A DNA stretch of 64,000 nt, taken from contig CAKVAF010000010.1 of NCBI GenBank assembly GCA_934718785.1, positions 1 to 64,000 of the forward strand. The letters are read 5' to 3'. Every line of letters starts with the position of its first letter. The stretch's first letter is position 1. The notes below the pieces were generated by a model. It did not search any database, had not been told where the DNA came from, and saw nothing but the letters and a program-made list of their open reading frames with translations. Made by a program: the position numbers and the translations under genes. The DNA is from an uncultured Campylobacter sp. GTDB taxonomy: Bacteria > Campylobacterota > Campylobacteria > Campylobacterales > Campylobacteraceae. This document shows, in pieces, positions 44,835-54,477 of this stretch.

Positions 44835-46096
44835 TAACTTTCAATTCTCATCATAAAAACATCAGCTTTTAAAAACTCTTTATTGCTTAAAATTTTAATC
44901 AATTTTTGAATATCTTTTTCATAAGCCTTGTGAGTGGTAAAAAAAAGCGTACTGTGAGTGTCATTTGCCTTAGGTTTTTGCAAAAAACTATCAATGGAAA
45001 TACCGTTTTCACTCATCAAATGAGTAATAGCACTTAAAACTCCGATTTTATCCTCAACTTTAAGTCTAAGATAGTATTTTGTTTGAATTTCATCCTTGTT
45101 TAAAAGCTCATATTTTGGCGTATTTATAAAGCCAAGTGCCGCGCTTTGACTGGACCTTCTTGCAAAATCCATCAAATCGCTTATCACAGCACTTGCAGTT
45201 GCCGCTCCACCTGCACCAGGGCCGTAATAAAGGCTTTCAGAAAGCATATCGCCTTTAATGCTTACAGCATTCATCTCCCCATTCACGCCAGCTAGCATTT
45301 CGTTTTTATCGATTAAGGTAGGATGCACGCGAAGTTCTATTTTATCATGATTTGCCTTAGCTATGCCAAGCAGTTTTATCACAAAATCAAACTCAGTGGC
45401 AAAATACATATCCTCAGCCTCGATTTTTTCAATACCCTCAATCAAAATGTCCTCAGGCTTTGCACGCACCCCATAAGCAATGCTTGCTAAAATTAAAAGC
45501 TTATGCGCTGCGTCAAGTCCTTGTATATCAAAGCTAGGATCAGCCTCAGCATAGCCTAAGTTTTGCGCTTCTTTTAAAGCCTTTTCAAAGCTTGCTCCAC
45601 TTTGCTTCATCGCACTTAAGATAAAATTGCTTGTGCCATTTAAAATAGCCTTTATGCCTAAAATATGATTTGCACTTAGTCCCTCTTTAAGCACCTTTAT
45701 AATGGGAATGCCCCCTGCAACGCTTGCTTCATAGCCAAAAAAGCTATTTTTTGCTAAATTTTCAAGCTCGTAACGATGATAAGCTAGCATTGCTTTATTT
45801 GCAGTGATTAAGGCTTTGTTCTGGGCTAAAATTTGCCTGGCTAAAGCAAAAGGAGTTTTAATACCGCCCATTAATTCTATAAAGGCGTCTATGTCCGTGC
45901 GATTTAAAATTTCATCTGCGTTTTGTGTTATGGGGATTAAAGCATTTTTTTTCTCACTTCTTGCTAGAGCAATTACTGGCTTTATAGCCTTGCCACAGCG
46001 CGCTTTGATAATGCTTTCATTTTCTAAAAGCGCGCGGGCTACAGCAGAGCCAACAACTCCATAGCCTAAAAGTGCGACTTTTATTTCATTTTGCAT
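44834..46096 (-). CDS. hom: Homoserine dehydrogenase
   Basis: Reduces aspartate semialdehyde to homoserine for threonine and methionine. Rossmann start VALLGYGVVGSAVARAL, active-site segment GTSNFILSAM, ALKEAQNLGYAEADPSFDIQGLDAAHK, and a C-terminal ACT domain (LRLKVEDKIGVLSAITHLM) that usually gives feedback control by threonine. 420 residues, complete. The aminotransferase gene lies 279 bases upstream. Confidence 0.96.
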   Translation of the reverse strand: MQNEIKVALLGYGVVGSAVARALLENESIIKARCGKAIKPVIALARSEKKNALIPITQNADEILNRTDIDAFIELMGGIKTPFALARQILAQNKALITANKAMLAYHRYELENLAKNSFFGYEASVAGGIPIIKVLKEGLSANHILGIKAILNGTSNFILSAMKQSGASFEKALKEAQNLGYAEADPSFDIQGLDAAHKLLILASIAYGVRAKPEDILIEGIEKIEAEDMYFATEFDFVIKLLGIAKANHDKIELRVHPTLIDKNEMLAGVNGEMNAVSIKGDMLSESLYYGPGAGGAATASAVISDLMDFARRSSQSAALGFINTPKYELLNKDEIQTKYYLRLKVEDKIGVLSAITHLMSENGISIDSFLQKPKANDTHSTLFFTTHKAYEKDIQKLIKILSNKEFLKADVFMMRIES

Positions 46097-46146
46097 AATT
46101 TGCCTTGAGTTTTAAAATTGTTTTTTTAAATTTAAACTTTATTTTT

Positions 46147-46260
46147 AAGCTAAATTGATAAAGTTTAACGCTTTGGCGCGCTTGCTCGCATTAAAAACTT
46201 CAAACACTAAAATTTTCTAGCAAATCAAAACATCTTAGATTAATTTTATAAATTTAGCTT
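46147..46260. repeat. Degenerate member of the long-hairpin family (candidate)
   Basis: Arms 46147-46162 and 46245-46260 are complementary at 15 of 16 positions (AAGCTAAATTGATAAA and its partner). Inside, AACGCTTTGG and TTTTCTAGC recall the core of copies 1-4, but the left half of the inner stem and the apical hairpin are not recognisable. It lies in the 279-base gap between hom and the aminotransferase gene, 46097-46375, which otherwise holds nothing I can name. Confidence 0.4.
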
Positions 46261-46375
46261 GAAATTAAGCTTAATAAATTCAAAAATAAATTCTAGCCAA
46301 AAAAGGATTTAAATTTAATAAAATTTTTAGATGAAATTTAAATGAGTAATTTTAAATTTATCAATTTAAAGCTCA

Positions 46376-47578
46376 TCACTCTTTCAAATATTTTTTGATA
46401 TTTCTAGCCGCTTGGCGGATACGATTTTCATTTTCTATCAAAGCAATTCTTACATATTCATCGCCTGCTTCGCCAAAGCCTATCCCCGGGCTTACCGCCA
46501 CGCTAGCCTTTTGCAAGAGTTGTTTAGAAAATTCAAGGCTTTTTAAATGCGCCTTGCTTGTGGGCAGTTTCGCCCACACAAACATACTTGCATTTGGCTT
46601 GTGAAGCGTCCAGCCAGCATTATCAAAGGCATCGAGCAATACTTCAAGCCTTTTTGCATAAGTGTTTTTAATCTCTTCAACGCATTCTTGCGGTCCGTCC
46701 AAAGCCACCGTAGCGGCAACTTGTATAGGCGTATACATACCATAATCAAACCATGATTTTATCTTTTTAAGAGCAGCGATAAGGCGTTTATTTCCCACCA
46801 CAAAGCCCACGCGCCAGCCCGCCATATTATAGGATTTTGAAAGCGTGTAAGTTTCTACAGCCACATCCTTTGCGCCCTCTACTTCAAAAATTGAAGACGT
46901 TTTATAATCTTCAAAAGTAAGCTCAGCATAAGCAATATCGCTGATGATATAAAAACGCTCTTTCTTAGCCACTTTTACTAGGCGTTCATAAAAGCTTTTT
47001 TCAGCCGTTACGGTGGTAGGATTGTGCGGAAAATTTACAACCACAAATTTAGCGCGCGGAATGCTCTCATTTAGTGCTTTGCTAAGATTTTCAAAAAAAA
47101 CATTTTCATCAAGTTCAAATTTATCATTATAAATCAAAGGCATTTTGGCTACATTTCCACCAGCTATTATGAAAGCTTGCGTGTGTATAGGATAGGCTGG
47201 CGTTGGCACGATAGCCACATCGCCCGGATTTATCACAGCGCGCGCTAAATTTACAAAGCCTTCTTTACTGCCCATAGTCGCTACTGCTTCGCTTTCTGGA
47301 TCAAGCTCGACGCCGTATTTTCTTTTATACCAGTTACAAATTGCAAGGCGCAGTTTATAAATGCCAGCAGATACTGAATAGCCCGAAGTTTTGTCCTTTT
47401 TCGCACTCTCGCAAAGCTTGTCGATAATGTGCTGTGGGGTTTTGCCATCAGGATTTCCCATAGAAAAATCGATAATGTCTTCAGCTGCTCTTCGAGCAGC
47501 CATTTTAATGGCATTAACCTCGGCAAAAACATAATTTGGCAAACGTTCAATCGTGTTAAAATGAAAGTCTTCAAACAT
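46376..47578 (-). CDS. PLP-dependent class I aminotransferase
   Basis: 400 residues, fold type I. Substrate loop FSMGNPDGKTP, the NFPHNPTTVT segment, SDIAYAELTFEDY and the PLP lysine in TLSKSYNMAGWRVGF. Close in pattern to the alanine/aspartate and LL-diaminopimelate groups. Next to hom it could serve aspartate-family amino acid metabolism, but sequence motifs alone do not settle the substrate. Confidence 0.88.
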   Translation of the reverse strand: MFEDFHFNTIERLPNYVFAEVNAIKMAARRAAEDIIDFSMGNPDGKTPQHIIDKLCESAKKDKTSGYSVSAGIYKLRLAICNWYKRKYGVELDPESEAVATMGSKEGFVNLARAVINPGDVAIVPTPAYPIHTQAFIIAGGNVAKMPLIYNDKFELDENVFFENLSKALNESIPRAKFVVVNFPHNPTTVTAEKSFYERLVKVAKKERFYIISDIAYAELTFEDYKTSSIFEVEGAKDVAVETYTLSKSYNMAGWRVGFVVGNKRLIAALKKIKSWFDYGMYTPIQVAATVALDGPQECVEEIKNTYAKRLEVLLDAFDNAGWTLHKPNASMFVWAKLPTSKAHLKSLEFSKQLLQKASVAVSPGIGFGEAGDEYVRIALIENENRIRQAARNIKKYLKE

Positions 47579-47720
47579 AAAAAGTCCTTAAATATGTGCT
47601 TTAATTGTATTATTATTTGTATAAAATAAAGTTTAAATTTATAAAAAGTAAATTGAAATCAAATAAATTTAAATCTAAATTTAAATCAAAAAAGCCAATT
47701 AAGTGTGAATTTATGACAAA

Positions 47721-48539
47721 TCAGCGCGCCAAAAACACACTCAAACCACGACGAATATTATCTAAATTAAAACTATCTCCAACGACCATATATTCAGCAT
47801 TTGAAGGAATTTCGCTTGAAAAAGAATTGTTTTTTTCTTTGCTCGTAATGGCTTGAATGAGTTTTAAATCTTTATCCAAAAATAAAATTTTAGCAAACCA
47901 AGAATCCGCCGCATTTGCCAAAATTTTTACGCTGCTTGCGTTTTTTGTCGTAAAAAAATAATCCCTTAAAGGTCTTTTTAAATCCACATTTTGATTTAAA
48001 GGCACATTCACATTGCTTTTAAGTAAAGCATCGCCAAAGTCTAGCTCGTATTCGTAAGAGTTTGCGCCTGTTTTTTGTATATTTTTGATAAAGATTGAAT
48101 TTCTTTTTAAGATATTGTAAAATGAGCCGATGTCAAGGTTGTAGCGGCTTTGCACATCGATAGTATAGATTTTTTCTTCTTTTGTTAAATCCAGTCTTTG
48201 TGGGGTAAAATGCACGAAACCTGTGGCATTTAGGGCTTCATTAACAGCTTTAATGAATAAAACAGCCCCAGCATCGCTTTTAAAGCTAAGGCTTAAATCT
48301 CTGCTATCAGCACTGCTACTATCTAGCAAAGAATTGCTTTTTAAAAGGCTTGAAAGCGCGCTATAATCAATATAACCCCTTTCATTTTCAAGGCTTTTAC
48401 CCTCAAGCAAAAGCTCGAGTTTGTGATTAAAGGCTTCATTTGAAATTAAATTCTTAGCTGCAACAAGCGTATCATTTGCCTTAAGACCTGAAAGAAGCAA
48501 AAGGCTAAATAGCGCGCTTTTTAAACAAATTTTTACCAT
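47721..48539 (-). CDS. Exported protein of unknown function
   Basis: 272 residues with a signal peptide (KICLKSALFSLLLLSGLKA) and no further membrane helix, so periplasmic. The rest has alternating strands (VHFTPQRLDLTKEEKIYTID, YEYELDFGDALLKSNV) without a known domain. It overlaps the RodZ-like gene by seven bases, and a protein of this kind is next to it in C. jejuni (recalled), so the two probably act together at the envelope. Confidence 0.7.
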   Translation of the reverse strand: MVKICLKSALFSLLLLSGLKANDTLVAAKNLISNEAFNHKLELLLEGKSLENERGYIDYSALSSLLKSNSLLDSSSADSRDLSLSFKSDAGAVLFIKAVNEALNATGFVHFTPQRLDLTKEEKIYTIDVQSRYNLDIGSFYNILKRNSIFIKNIQKTGANSYEYELDFGDALLKSNVNVPLNQNVDLKRPLRDYFFTTKNASSVKILANAADSWFAKILFLDKDLKLIQAITSKEKNNSFSSEIPSNAEYMVVGDSFNLDNIRRGLSVFLAR

Positions 48540-49516
48540 TCTTTACCCTTGTTTAACGCCATAAATTCATTTAAAGTAATGGGTTTAATGTGTCCATTTT
48601 GCACTAAAAAGCGCTTTGAAGCTCCAGCAGGATAAGTCTTTTGCACTCCATTTTCATCAATCACACTAAGCTCAGTAGCGCCTGCTAAAATGAGCTGGTC
48701 TTTGCTTAAATCCACGCTAAAATTGACATCTGTTACCTTTGTCGTTTTTGTATTTGTTTTAAGATCGATAAAGCCCACCCAGACTTTGCCTTTGGTGTTA
48801 AAAGTGGCTTCTTTGTTTAAATTCTCATCTTGATTTAAAGAAGCGATTGTATCACTTAGATTTTGAGCTTCTTCTTCACTTTGAGCGCTGCTTTGATTAT
48901 TCTCAGGTGCCACGACGACGAGCTCTAAGACTTCTTCTTGTGGGCTTTGAGAATTTGAAGCACCACTTGAATTTGTAGCATTATTGCTTAAATTATCTTG
49001 TGCATTATGATTTGCACCTAAAGCATTGTTTGAAGTCTCAGTGATGCTGAGTGTGCTTTCATTTGAGGCTGCTGAGATATTATTTTTAGCTTCATCGATA
49101 ATATCAATGACGACAGTTTCGTTGCTTGAGGCATTATTTTCACTCAGTAAAGAAAGTAAATCATATTTATAAACTGCCCACGCTGCTGCGATTAAAATCG
49201 CTAAAATAAAGATAAAAATCCAAGATTTAGACCCAGTTGGTGCGCTGTAAGAGTCAATTTGTGGCGGAATGTAGACTTCTTTTTGTGAATTTGCAGGGGC
49301 TTTTTCATCCAAGTCATCTTTTAAAAAGGCGTCATATTCTTCTAAAAATTCGGTAAAATCAAGCTCATATTCTCTGCTTAAAATCTTTAAAAAGCCGCGC
49401 ACATTAAATTTGCTGAGTTTTTTAAAATCTTTATCCACAACAGCTTTTAAAAAGTCCATTTCAAGCTGCGTTTTCGCGCTCACTTCTTTTAAATTCAAAT
49501 CCTTTAAACTACTCAT
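48533..49516 (-). CDS. RodZ-like bitopic membrane protein
   Basis: 327 residues in three parts: an N-terminal helical region (KTQLEMDFLKAVVDKDFKKL, NVRGFLKILSREYELD) that resembles the RodZ helix-turn-helix domain; a single membrane helix near residue 100 (SWIFIFILAILIAAAWAVY); then a long Ser/Asn-rich linker (NNATNSSGASNSQSPQEE) and a C-terminal beta domain starting GKVWVGFIDL. RodZ links MreB to the cell-wall machinery. Equivalence here rests on architecture, not strong motifs. Confidence 0.6.
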   Translation of the reverse strand: MSSLKDLNLKEVSAKTQLEMDFLKAVVDKDFKKLSKFNVRGFLKILSREYELDFTEFLEEYDAFLKDDLDEKAPANSQKEVYIPPQIDSYSAPTGSKSWIFIFILAILIAAAWAVYKYDLLSLLSENNASSNETVVIDIIDEAKNNISAASNESTLSITETSNNALGANHNAQDNLSNNATNSSGASNSQSPQEEVLELVVVAPENNQSSAQSEEEAQNLSDTIASLNQDENLNKEATFNTKGKVWVGFIDLKTNTKTTKVTDVNFSVDLSKDQLILAGATELSVIDENGVQKTYPAGASKRFLVQNGHIKPITLNEFMALNKGKEW

Positions 49517-50192
49517 TCATCATCCTATCACAAATTATAGCAAAAGCAGCACTCACATTGAGGCTATCAAAAGCTCTTTTCATCTCTATGCTAAGCACCT
49601 CATCGCATTTTGAGAGGATTTTTTTAGCTAGACCCTCGCCCTCACTGCCCATAATGAGAACTCTTTTTGCCGCGCTTAAATCAGCCTTTTGAAGCTTAGT
49701 GCCACTTTGATGAGTGCCAAAAAGCTTGAAATCTAGCTGCTTTAGCTCATTGATTGCGTCTAATGGCTCTTTAATCAAAGCGATTTTTAAATCAAGCGCT
49801 GCGCCCGCACTCGTGCGAATGAGTGCTTCGAAATTTAAACTCTTAGCTGCGATTAAAACCGCGTCAAAGCCTAAAGCATAAGCACTTCTACAAATTGCGC
49901 CTAAATTGCCCATATCGCTAATGCCACAAAGCAAGGCTAAATGATTAAGCCCTTTAAGCTCTTTAAATTCGCTTAAAACAACAGGCTTTAAACGCATTAA
50001 AAAACCTTGATGATTGCCCCCTTTTGCAAGAGCTTGAGCGGCTTTAAAGTCAAGGCGCGTGATTTTTAGCTTTGATTTTGTAATTTTAGCAAAACTTTGC
50101 TTATCGCATTCTTTTGCAAGATAAATTTGCTCGACTTTTTCAAGGTGATGCTCTAAAACATAAAAAAACACCTGTTTGCCATAAACAATCAT
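49509..50192 (-). CDS. rlmB: SpoU-type rRNA 2'-O-methyltransferase (RlmB-like)
   Basis: 227 residues: a small N-terminal L30e-like domain and a SPOUT fold with the knot motifs HLALLCGISDMGNLGAICRS, ALGFDAVLIAA, VLIMGSEGEGLAKKIL and the end motif FDSLNVSAAFAI. It should methylate a ribose in 23S rRNA (G2251 if a true RlmB). Part of a tight minus-strand run with rsmI and rpmE. Confidence 0.85.
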   Translation of the reverse strand: MIVYGKQVFFYVLEHHLEKVEQIYLAKECDKQSFAKITKSKLKITRLDFKAAQALAKGGNHQGFLMRLKPVVLSEFKELKGLNHLALLCGISDMGNLGAICRSAYALGFDAVLIAAKSLNFEALIRTSAGAALDLKIALIKEPLDAINELKQLDFKLFGTHQSGTKLQKADLSAAKRVLIMGSEGEGLAKKILSKCDEVLSIEMKRAFDSLNVSAAFAIICDRMMNE

Positions 50193-50194
50193 AA

Positions 50195-51028
50195 TTATAC
50201 CTTATTTTGCGTTAAGATTTTATCCAAATAAAGCTCTTTTGTGTTTTTTGTGCCAAGTTTTGAAAGAAGCTTAATCTTAGCTTTTGGTGGCAAATCTAAG
50301 CTTAAAATATCCTTTTCATTTAAAACAAGCTCATTTTTAATGCTCTTATTTGCCGCAATCACCAAGGTCCATTCGCCATTTAAATTCTCTTTTTTTAAAA
50401 TTTCAAGCAAATTTTTAGCACTATTTTTAAATTTTTTTTCAAATTTTTTTGTCAGCTCTTTTACCGCAAAAATCTCGCGCTCTTCATCAAGTGCTGTGAT
50501 TTCTTCAATGAGTTTTAAAACTCTTTTAGGAGATTCATAAACTATATTTACAAACTCACTTTTACAAAGGCTTGAAATTTGTTCTTTGCGCTCTTTGCCT
50601 GTGTTGTTTAAAAAGCCTAAAAAGATGAAATTTTTTTCGCTAAAACCACTTGCCACAAAAGCAGTTAAAGCGGCATTTGCTCCGGGTAGAACTTCATAAT
50701 TTAAATTTTCATTTTGCGCAAAGCGCACTAAAAAGCTTCCCGGATCGCTAATGCTTGGCATTCCCGCATCGCTTAGATAAACGATGATTTGATTTTCAAA
50801 GTCTAGTTGGGCTAAGTTTTTTGTGAATTCTTTTTCGTTGTGAGTGTGTAGGCTTAGAATTTCTTTAGCTTTATTGGGTGTGTTTAATTTTTCTTTGATT
50901 AAATGAAGCAAAGACTTGCAAACTCTAGTATCTTCGCAGATAATCACATCAGCTTTGCTTAAAATTTCAAGCCCACGCAAGGTAAAATCTTTTAAATTTC
51001 CTATGGGCGTGGGCAAAAAATAAAGCAT
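50195..51028 (-). CDS. rsmI: 16S rRNA (cytidine-1402-2'-O)-methyltransferase
   Basis: 277 residues of the tetrapyrrole-methylase fold: LYFLPTPIGNLKDFTLRGLEIL at the start, EDTRVCKSLL, SLHTHNE, VYLSDAGMPSISDPGSFLV and VLPGANAALTAFVASGF. Acts on the decoding centre of the small subunit. It sits two bases before rlmB and eight after rpmE, so ribosome-related genes are together. Confidence 0.95.
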   Translation of the reverse strand: MLYFLPTPIGNLKDFTLRGLEILSKADVIICEDTRVCKSLLHLIKEKLNTPNKAKEILSLHTHNEKEFTKNLAQLDFENQIIVYLSDAGMPSISDPGSFLVRFAQNENLNYEVLPGANAALTAFVASGFSEKNFIFLGFLNNTGKERKEQISSLCKSEFVNIVYESPKRVLKLIEEITALDEEREIFAVKELTKKFEKKFKNSAKNLLEILKKENLNGEWTLVIAANKSIKNELVLNEKDILSLDLPPKAKIKLLSKLGTKNTKELYLDKILTQNKV

Positions 51029-51035
51029 AAAAGGC

Positions 51036-51236
51036 TTAATTCATCGCGTATTTTTTCTTAAATTTCTCTACGCGTCCTGCAGAATCGACGATTTTTTCAC
51101 TGCCTGTGAAAAAAGGATGACAAGCAGAGCAAATATCAACGCGAAGTTCAGGCTTATTGCTCTTTGTGGTGAAGGTGTTACCGCACGCACAAGTGACTTT
51201 ACATTCAACAAATTCAGGGTGTATATCTTTTTTCAT
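51036..51236 (-). CDS. rpmE: 50S ribosomal protein L31
   Basis: 66 residues with the zinc-type cysteines of primary L31: [11 protein letters not shown] and [13 protein letters not shown], and the C-terminal RVEKFKKKY. First gene of rpmE-rsmI-rlmB. The zinc form suggests replacement by a C-minus paralogue under zinc limitation is possible if one exists elsewhere. Confidence 0.97.
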   Translation of the reverse strand: MKKDIHPEFVECKVTCACGNTFTTKSNKPELRVDICSACHPFFTGSEKIVDSAGRVEKFKKKYAMN

Positions 51237-51312
51237 CGCTTTTCCTTGATTTAAAAATAAGCTTTTATTTTAGCAAATTTTAATTTAAAAAAAGCTTAAT
51301 TTAAGTTTCATT

Positions 51313-52575
51313 TCAGTTGCTCGTCCTGTATCTAAATTGCCCCTTTTTAAACACAAGTCCAAGACCGCCAAGCTGCAGTAGCCAGCGATTTTCTATAGTA
51401 TTTTTCATAAAAGCAGCCAACTCGCCCTTTAAATTCGCTCCATAAACAACGCCAACACCGTCTGTATGACCTATGGAGCAGACTGTGCCGCGGTGTTTGA
51501 ATTTGAAATTTTTTGTAAAATTATGCCCTTTGAGAATTTCACTCAACATTAAAGCTACAAAATCCCCCATTTGAGCTGAAAGCTGAGCAGTTGGCGCATG
51601 AATGGCATCCTTAGTCGTAGGATAAGCGCTATCGCCCACGACGAAAATATCAGGATAATCAAAACAGCGCAGCTGATGATTGACTTCAATGCGCCCTTTG
51701 CGGTTTGGAATGCTTGAGTTTTCAATGATATCGCTTCCTTTTACGCCAGCTCCCCATAATACGGTGTTTGCGCTGATTTTTTCTTCGTGGCCGTTTCTAT
51801 CGATGATGACGCCATCTTTTAACACTTCTTTGACATTGCCCTTGGTGATGAGTGAGACACCCATTTTTTGAAGCTTTTTTGCTGCTGCGTTTGAAAGCTT
51901 TTTATCAAACACAGGCAAAATCCTATCACTGCGCCCTATGCAAGTGATTTTTGGTATAGTTTTATCAATGCCACAAATAAGGCACAATTCATCAAGCTGC
52001 GATGCAAGCTCAGCAGTAAATTCAATGCTCGTAAAGCCCATTCCACAAACAACAAAGCTTAAATCATTAGCATTTTTTGTGTGGATAAAATCTTTAAATT
52101 TCTTTTCTATATGCTCGCTCAACTTTAGCGCGCGATTTAAAGATGTGAGCTTAAAGGCATATTCTTTAACACCCTTAATGCCAAAGCTTTCACTTTTAAA
52201 ACCCAGCGCAATGACTAATATATCATAATGATACGCTCCGCCATTACCATAAACGCACTTATTTTCAGGATCTAATCGCGTGATTTTATCCTTGATGAAA
52301 TCCACTTTTTCAGGCTTTAAAAGCTTTCTATAATAAATCCTTGCTTTGCGCGGCGAGAGTGTGCCGACTGCAACCTTGTGTAAAAGCGTCGTTTGATAGT
52401 GGTAGTCGTGCTTGCTAATGAGTGTGATTTTAGGCTTATTTTTCTTAAAATCCACACGCCTTTGCAAGCCAAGAGCAACTTTAAGCCCGCCATAACCGCC
52501 ACCGATGATAAGAATGCGTGGGTTTTTAGGCAAGCTCAAAGGATCGAGATTTTTAAGTTCGCAATACATTTTCAC
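51313..52575 (-). CDS. NAD(P)/FAD-dependent oxidoreductase, type II NADH dehydrogenase-like
   Basis: 420 residues with two dinucleotide folds: FAD loop RILIIGGGYGGLKVALGL (GGGYGG at 25-30), NAD loop FVVCGMGFTSIEFTAELA, and the flavin segment YPDIFVVGDSA. C-terminal amphipathic end (ENRWLLQLGGLGLVFKKGQF) suits binding to the inner membrane. It would pass electrons from NADH to menaquinone without proton pumping. Sulfide:quinone reductase is less likely because the conserved cysteines of that family are not seen. A C-terminal fragment of a second copy lies at 54978-55175. Confidence 0.85.
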   Translation of the reverse strand: MKMYCELKNLDPLSLPKNPRILIIGGGYGGLKVALGLQRRVDFKKNKPKITLISKHDYHYQTTLLHKVAVGTLSPRKARIYYRKLLKPEKVDFIKDKITRLDPENKCVYGNGGAYHYDILVIALGFKSESFGIKGVKEYAFKLTSLNRALKLSEHIEKKFKDFIHTKNANDLSFVVCGMGFTSIEFTAELASQLDELCLICGIDKTIPKITCIGRSDRILPVFDKKLSNAAAKKLQKMGVSLITKGNVKEVLKDGVIIDRNGHEEKISANTVLWGAGVKGSDIIENSSIPNRKGRIEVNHQLRCFDYPDIFVVGDSAYPTTKDAIHAPTAQLSAQMGDFVALMLSEILKGHNFTKNFKFKHRGTVCSIGHTDGVGVVYGANLKGELAAFMKNTIENRWLLQLGGLGLVFKKGQFRYRTSN

Positions 52576-52834
52576 ATCCTAAATCTTTATTAAAACTACA
52601 TTATAACCGAATTTAAATAAATTTTTTATCTGCTTTGAATAGAGTTTAAATTTTCTTTAATTTTTTGTGTAAAATTTTCTTTTTAGTATTTTAAGATCGA
52701 TTGATTTGAAATTTTTAGTTTTTAAAATTGATATGTAAAATTTCTTTAAAAATTAAGAAACAATAAAGGTTTTTATTTTAATATGATTGATCGATAAATA
52801 TTTTTCTTAAAATACAATTTAAACTACACTTAAT

Positions 52835-53425
52835 TCACTGCCATCTTTTGTATAAATTATGCTTTATATCAAGCAAATCAAGCCATTTACCTATGATAAA
52901 ATTTTGTAAATCGTGCAAATTTTTTATACCAAAATAGCTCGCATACACAGGCGGTGCTATGATAACACCAAGCTTTGAAAGCTTGCTCATCTGCTCTAAA
53001 GAAAGCGCTGAAAAAGGCATTTCACGCACGGCTAAAATGAGCTTTTTTTGCTCTTTAAGAGCTACTGCTGCTGCTCTTGTGATTAAAGTATCTGCTAAAG
53101 AATTAGAAATTTTTGCTAAAGTGTTTATAGAACAAGGTGCTATTATGGTTTTTTCTATGCCAAAAGAGCCGCTTGAAAGGCCTGTGGCCAAATTATCATC
53201 CTCAAAAAAATGCGTTTTTTCAAGCTCAAATTTATCTTTAAAAAAGCTTAAAAGCTTATTTTCATTGAGCTTTAAATCTTTGTTTTCGGCTAAAAAGCTT
53301 TGCTTTGCGCCCTTGCTTAAGATTGCATAAATTTCTCCATTAAACTCAAGCTTTTCTAAGTTTTGAAGCAGTAAAAGTCCTAGCTCTGTGCTACTTGCTC
53401 CTGTGATGGCTATTAAAATTTTCAT
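52835..53425 (-). CDS. ubiX: Flavin prenyltransferase UbiX
   Basis: 196 residues with AITGASSTELGLLLLQNL (flavin-phosphate loop), GSFGIEKTIIAPCSINTLAKI, and LILAVREMPFSALSLEQM. It makes prenylated FMN for a UbiD-type decarboxylase; in Campylobacter this can serve menaquinone synthesis. It overlaps flgA by four bases, an order also found in C. jejuni (recalled). The 259-base gap to the NDH-2 gene is AT-rich without features. Confidence 0.93.
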   Translation of the reverse strand: MKILIAITGASSTELGLLLLQNLEKLEFNGEIYAILSKGAKQSFLAENKDLKLNENKLLSFFKDKFELEKTHFFEDDNLATGLSSGSFGIEKTIIAPCSINTLAKISNSLADTLITRAAAVALKEQKKLILAVREMPFSALSLEQMSKLSKLGVIIAPPVYASYFGIKNLHDLQNFIIGKWLDLLDIKHNLYKRWQ

Positions 53426-54093
53426 TTAAGCTCTACTAAATTTTTATCAACAACAAGCCCTTGCATAAGCTTGCCCTCCTTTGTTTTAAGCCTTATAATA
53501 TCGCCTTTATTACCACTTTCTAAAGCACTAAGCTCGATGAAAATTTGAACGTCTTTATCCTTTAAAACTCCGCGCAAAAAATCTCCCTTTTTCACAAGCT
53601 CAATTTTTTTAAACATACTTTGCCTTAAAATAGCGTTTCTAGCGACATTTGACTTAGCTACTAAACTTAAATCATCATCCGTGCTAAGAGCCTTTAAAGG
53701 CACCTTATCAAAGCTCATTAAAATCACAGAATAATCAAGTGCGCTTAATCTATCGCCTCTTTTAAGCTCTTTATTTGCTCTAAGCACCTCTAAATCAGCC
53801 TTTATAAAATAGCGAAAAAATATATTTTTTTGTCCCTTGTTCGTGCTAAACTCAGCCCTAAGATAGCCACTTGCACGCTCAAATCTTAAATTTGCTATCC
53901 TTAAAAAATTAAAACTTTCAAAGTCTTTTGGCACGCCATTTGCTTCAATTTTGACATCTTTGATGATGATTTTTGAAAAATGCGCCTTGTATTCTTTAAT
54001 CAAAGCTTGCTTAACCGCATCATAATTTGAAGCAAAGCTTGAATTTATCAGCATTAAAACACAAATGATTTTTTTTAAAAAGCCTTTCATCAT
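53422..54093 (-). CDS. flgA: Flagellar basal-body P-ring formation chaperone FlgA
   Basis: 223 residues from the double ATG at 54088-54093, which starts a signal peptide (MKGFLKKIICVLMLINSSFA). A longer frame to 54177 adds a basic leader that would hide the signal and is less likely. The C-terminal SAF domain (NKELKRGDRLSALDYSVILM, NAILRQSMFKKIELVKKGD, GKLMQGLVVDKNLVELK) is the hallmark. It helps P-ring (FlgI) assembly in the periplasm. Confidence 0.9.
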   Translation of the reverse strand: MMKGFLKKIICVLMLINSSFASNYDAVKQALIKEYKAHFSKIIIKDVKIEANGVPKDFESFNFLRIANLRFERASGYLRAEFSTNKGQKNIFFRYFIKADLEVLRANKELKRGDRLSALDYSVILMSFDKVPLKALSTDDDLSLVAKSNVARNAILRQSMFKKIELVKKGDFLRGVLKDKDVQIFIELSALESGNKGDIIRLKTKEGKLMQGLVVDKNLVELK

Positions 54094-54477
54094 ATTAAAT
54101 GATACAAAATTTTTTCTTATCAAAGGTAAATAAAGCCTTTTAATGATAAGTTGAAATTTTTTAATTTTAAAACTCACAAAACAGCGGCGCGGGTTTTGAA
54201 ATCTTAATTCATCATCTTAAGACTTGAGCTTGGTAAATCAAAGTGATTTTAACTGTTTATTTGAAATTTTAAAACTTTTCATAGATTTTGAAAATTTATA
54301 AAAAATTTAATACTAAAACAAAATTTAAGCAAAAATTCGCTAAAATCATCGTTTAACTTTGCTTGGATTAGGTAAATCTTAAATTTTATTGACTGAGTTT
54401 TATTAAGTGGCTCGCTTAAACTAGACTTAAAAACTTGATTTATGTATATCTTTGCTAAAGTTTATCACAACTGGAGT
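54094..54477. other. Gene-free spacer before tRNA-Met
   Basis: AT-rich. It contains AAAACTCACAAAACAGCGGCG (read to 20 bases) followed by CGGGTTTT at 54174-54197, matching the GCGGCGCG motif near 34405 and 40181. No reading frame of interest. The last 60 bases should carry the tRNA promoter. Confidence 0.4.

Noticed and set aside
51313-52575. Sulfide:quinone oxidoreductase instead of NDH-2
   Set aside because: The redox cysteines typical of that family are not seen at the expected places, and the C-terminus fits type II NADH dehydrogenase better.
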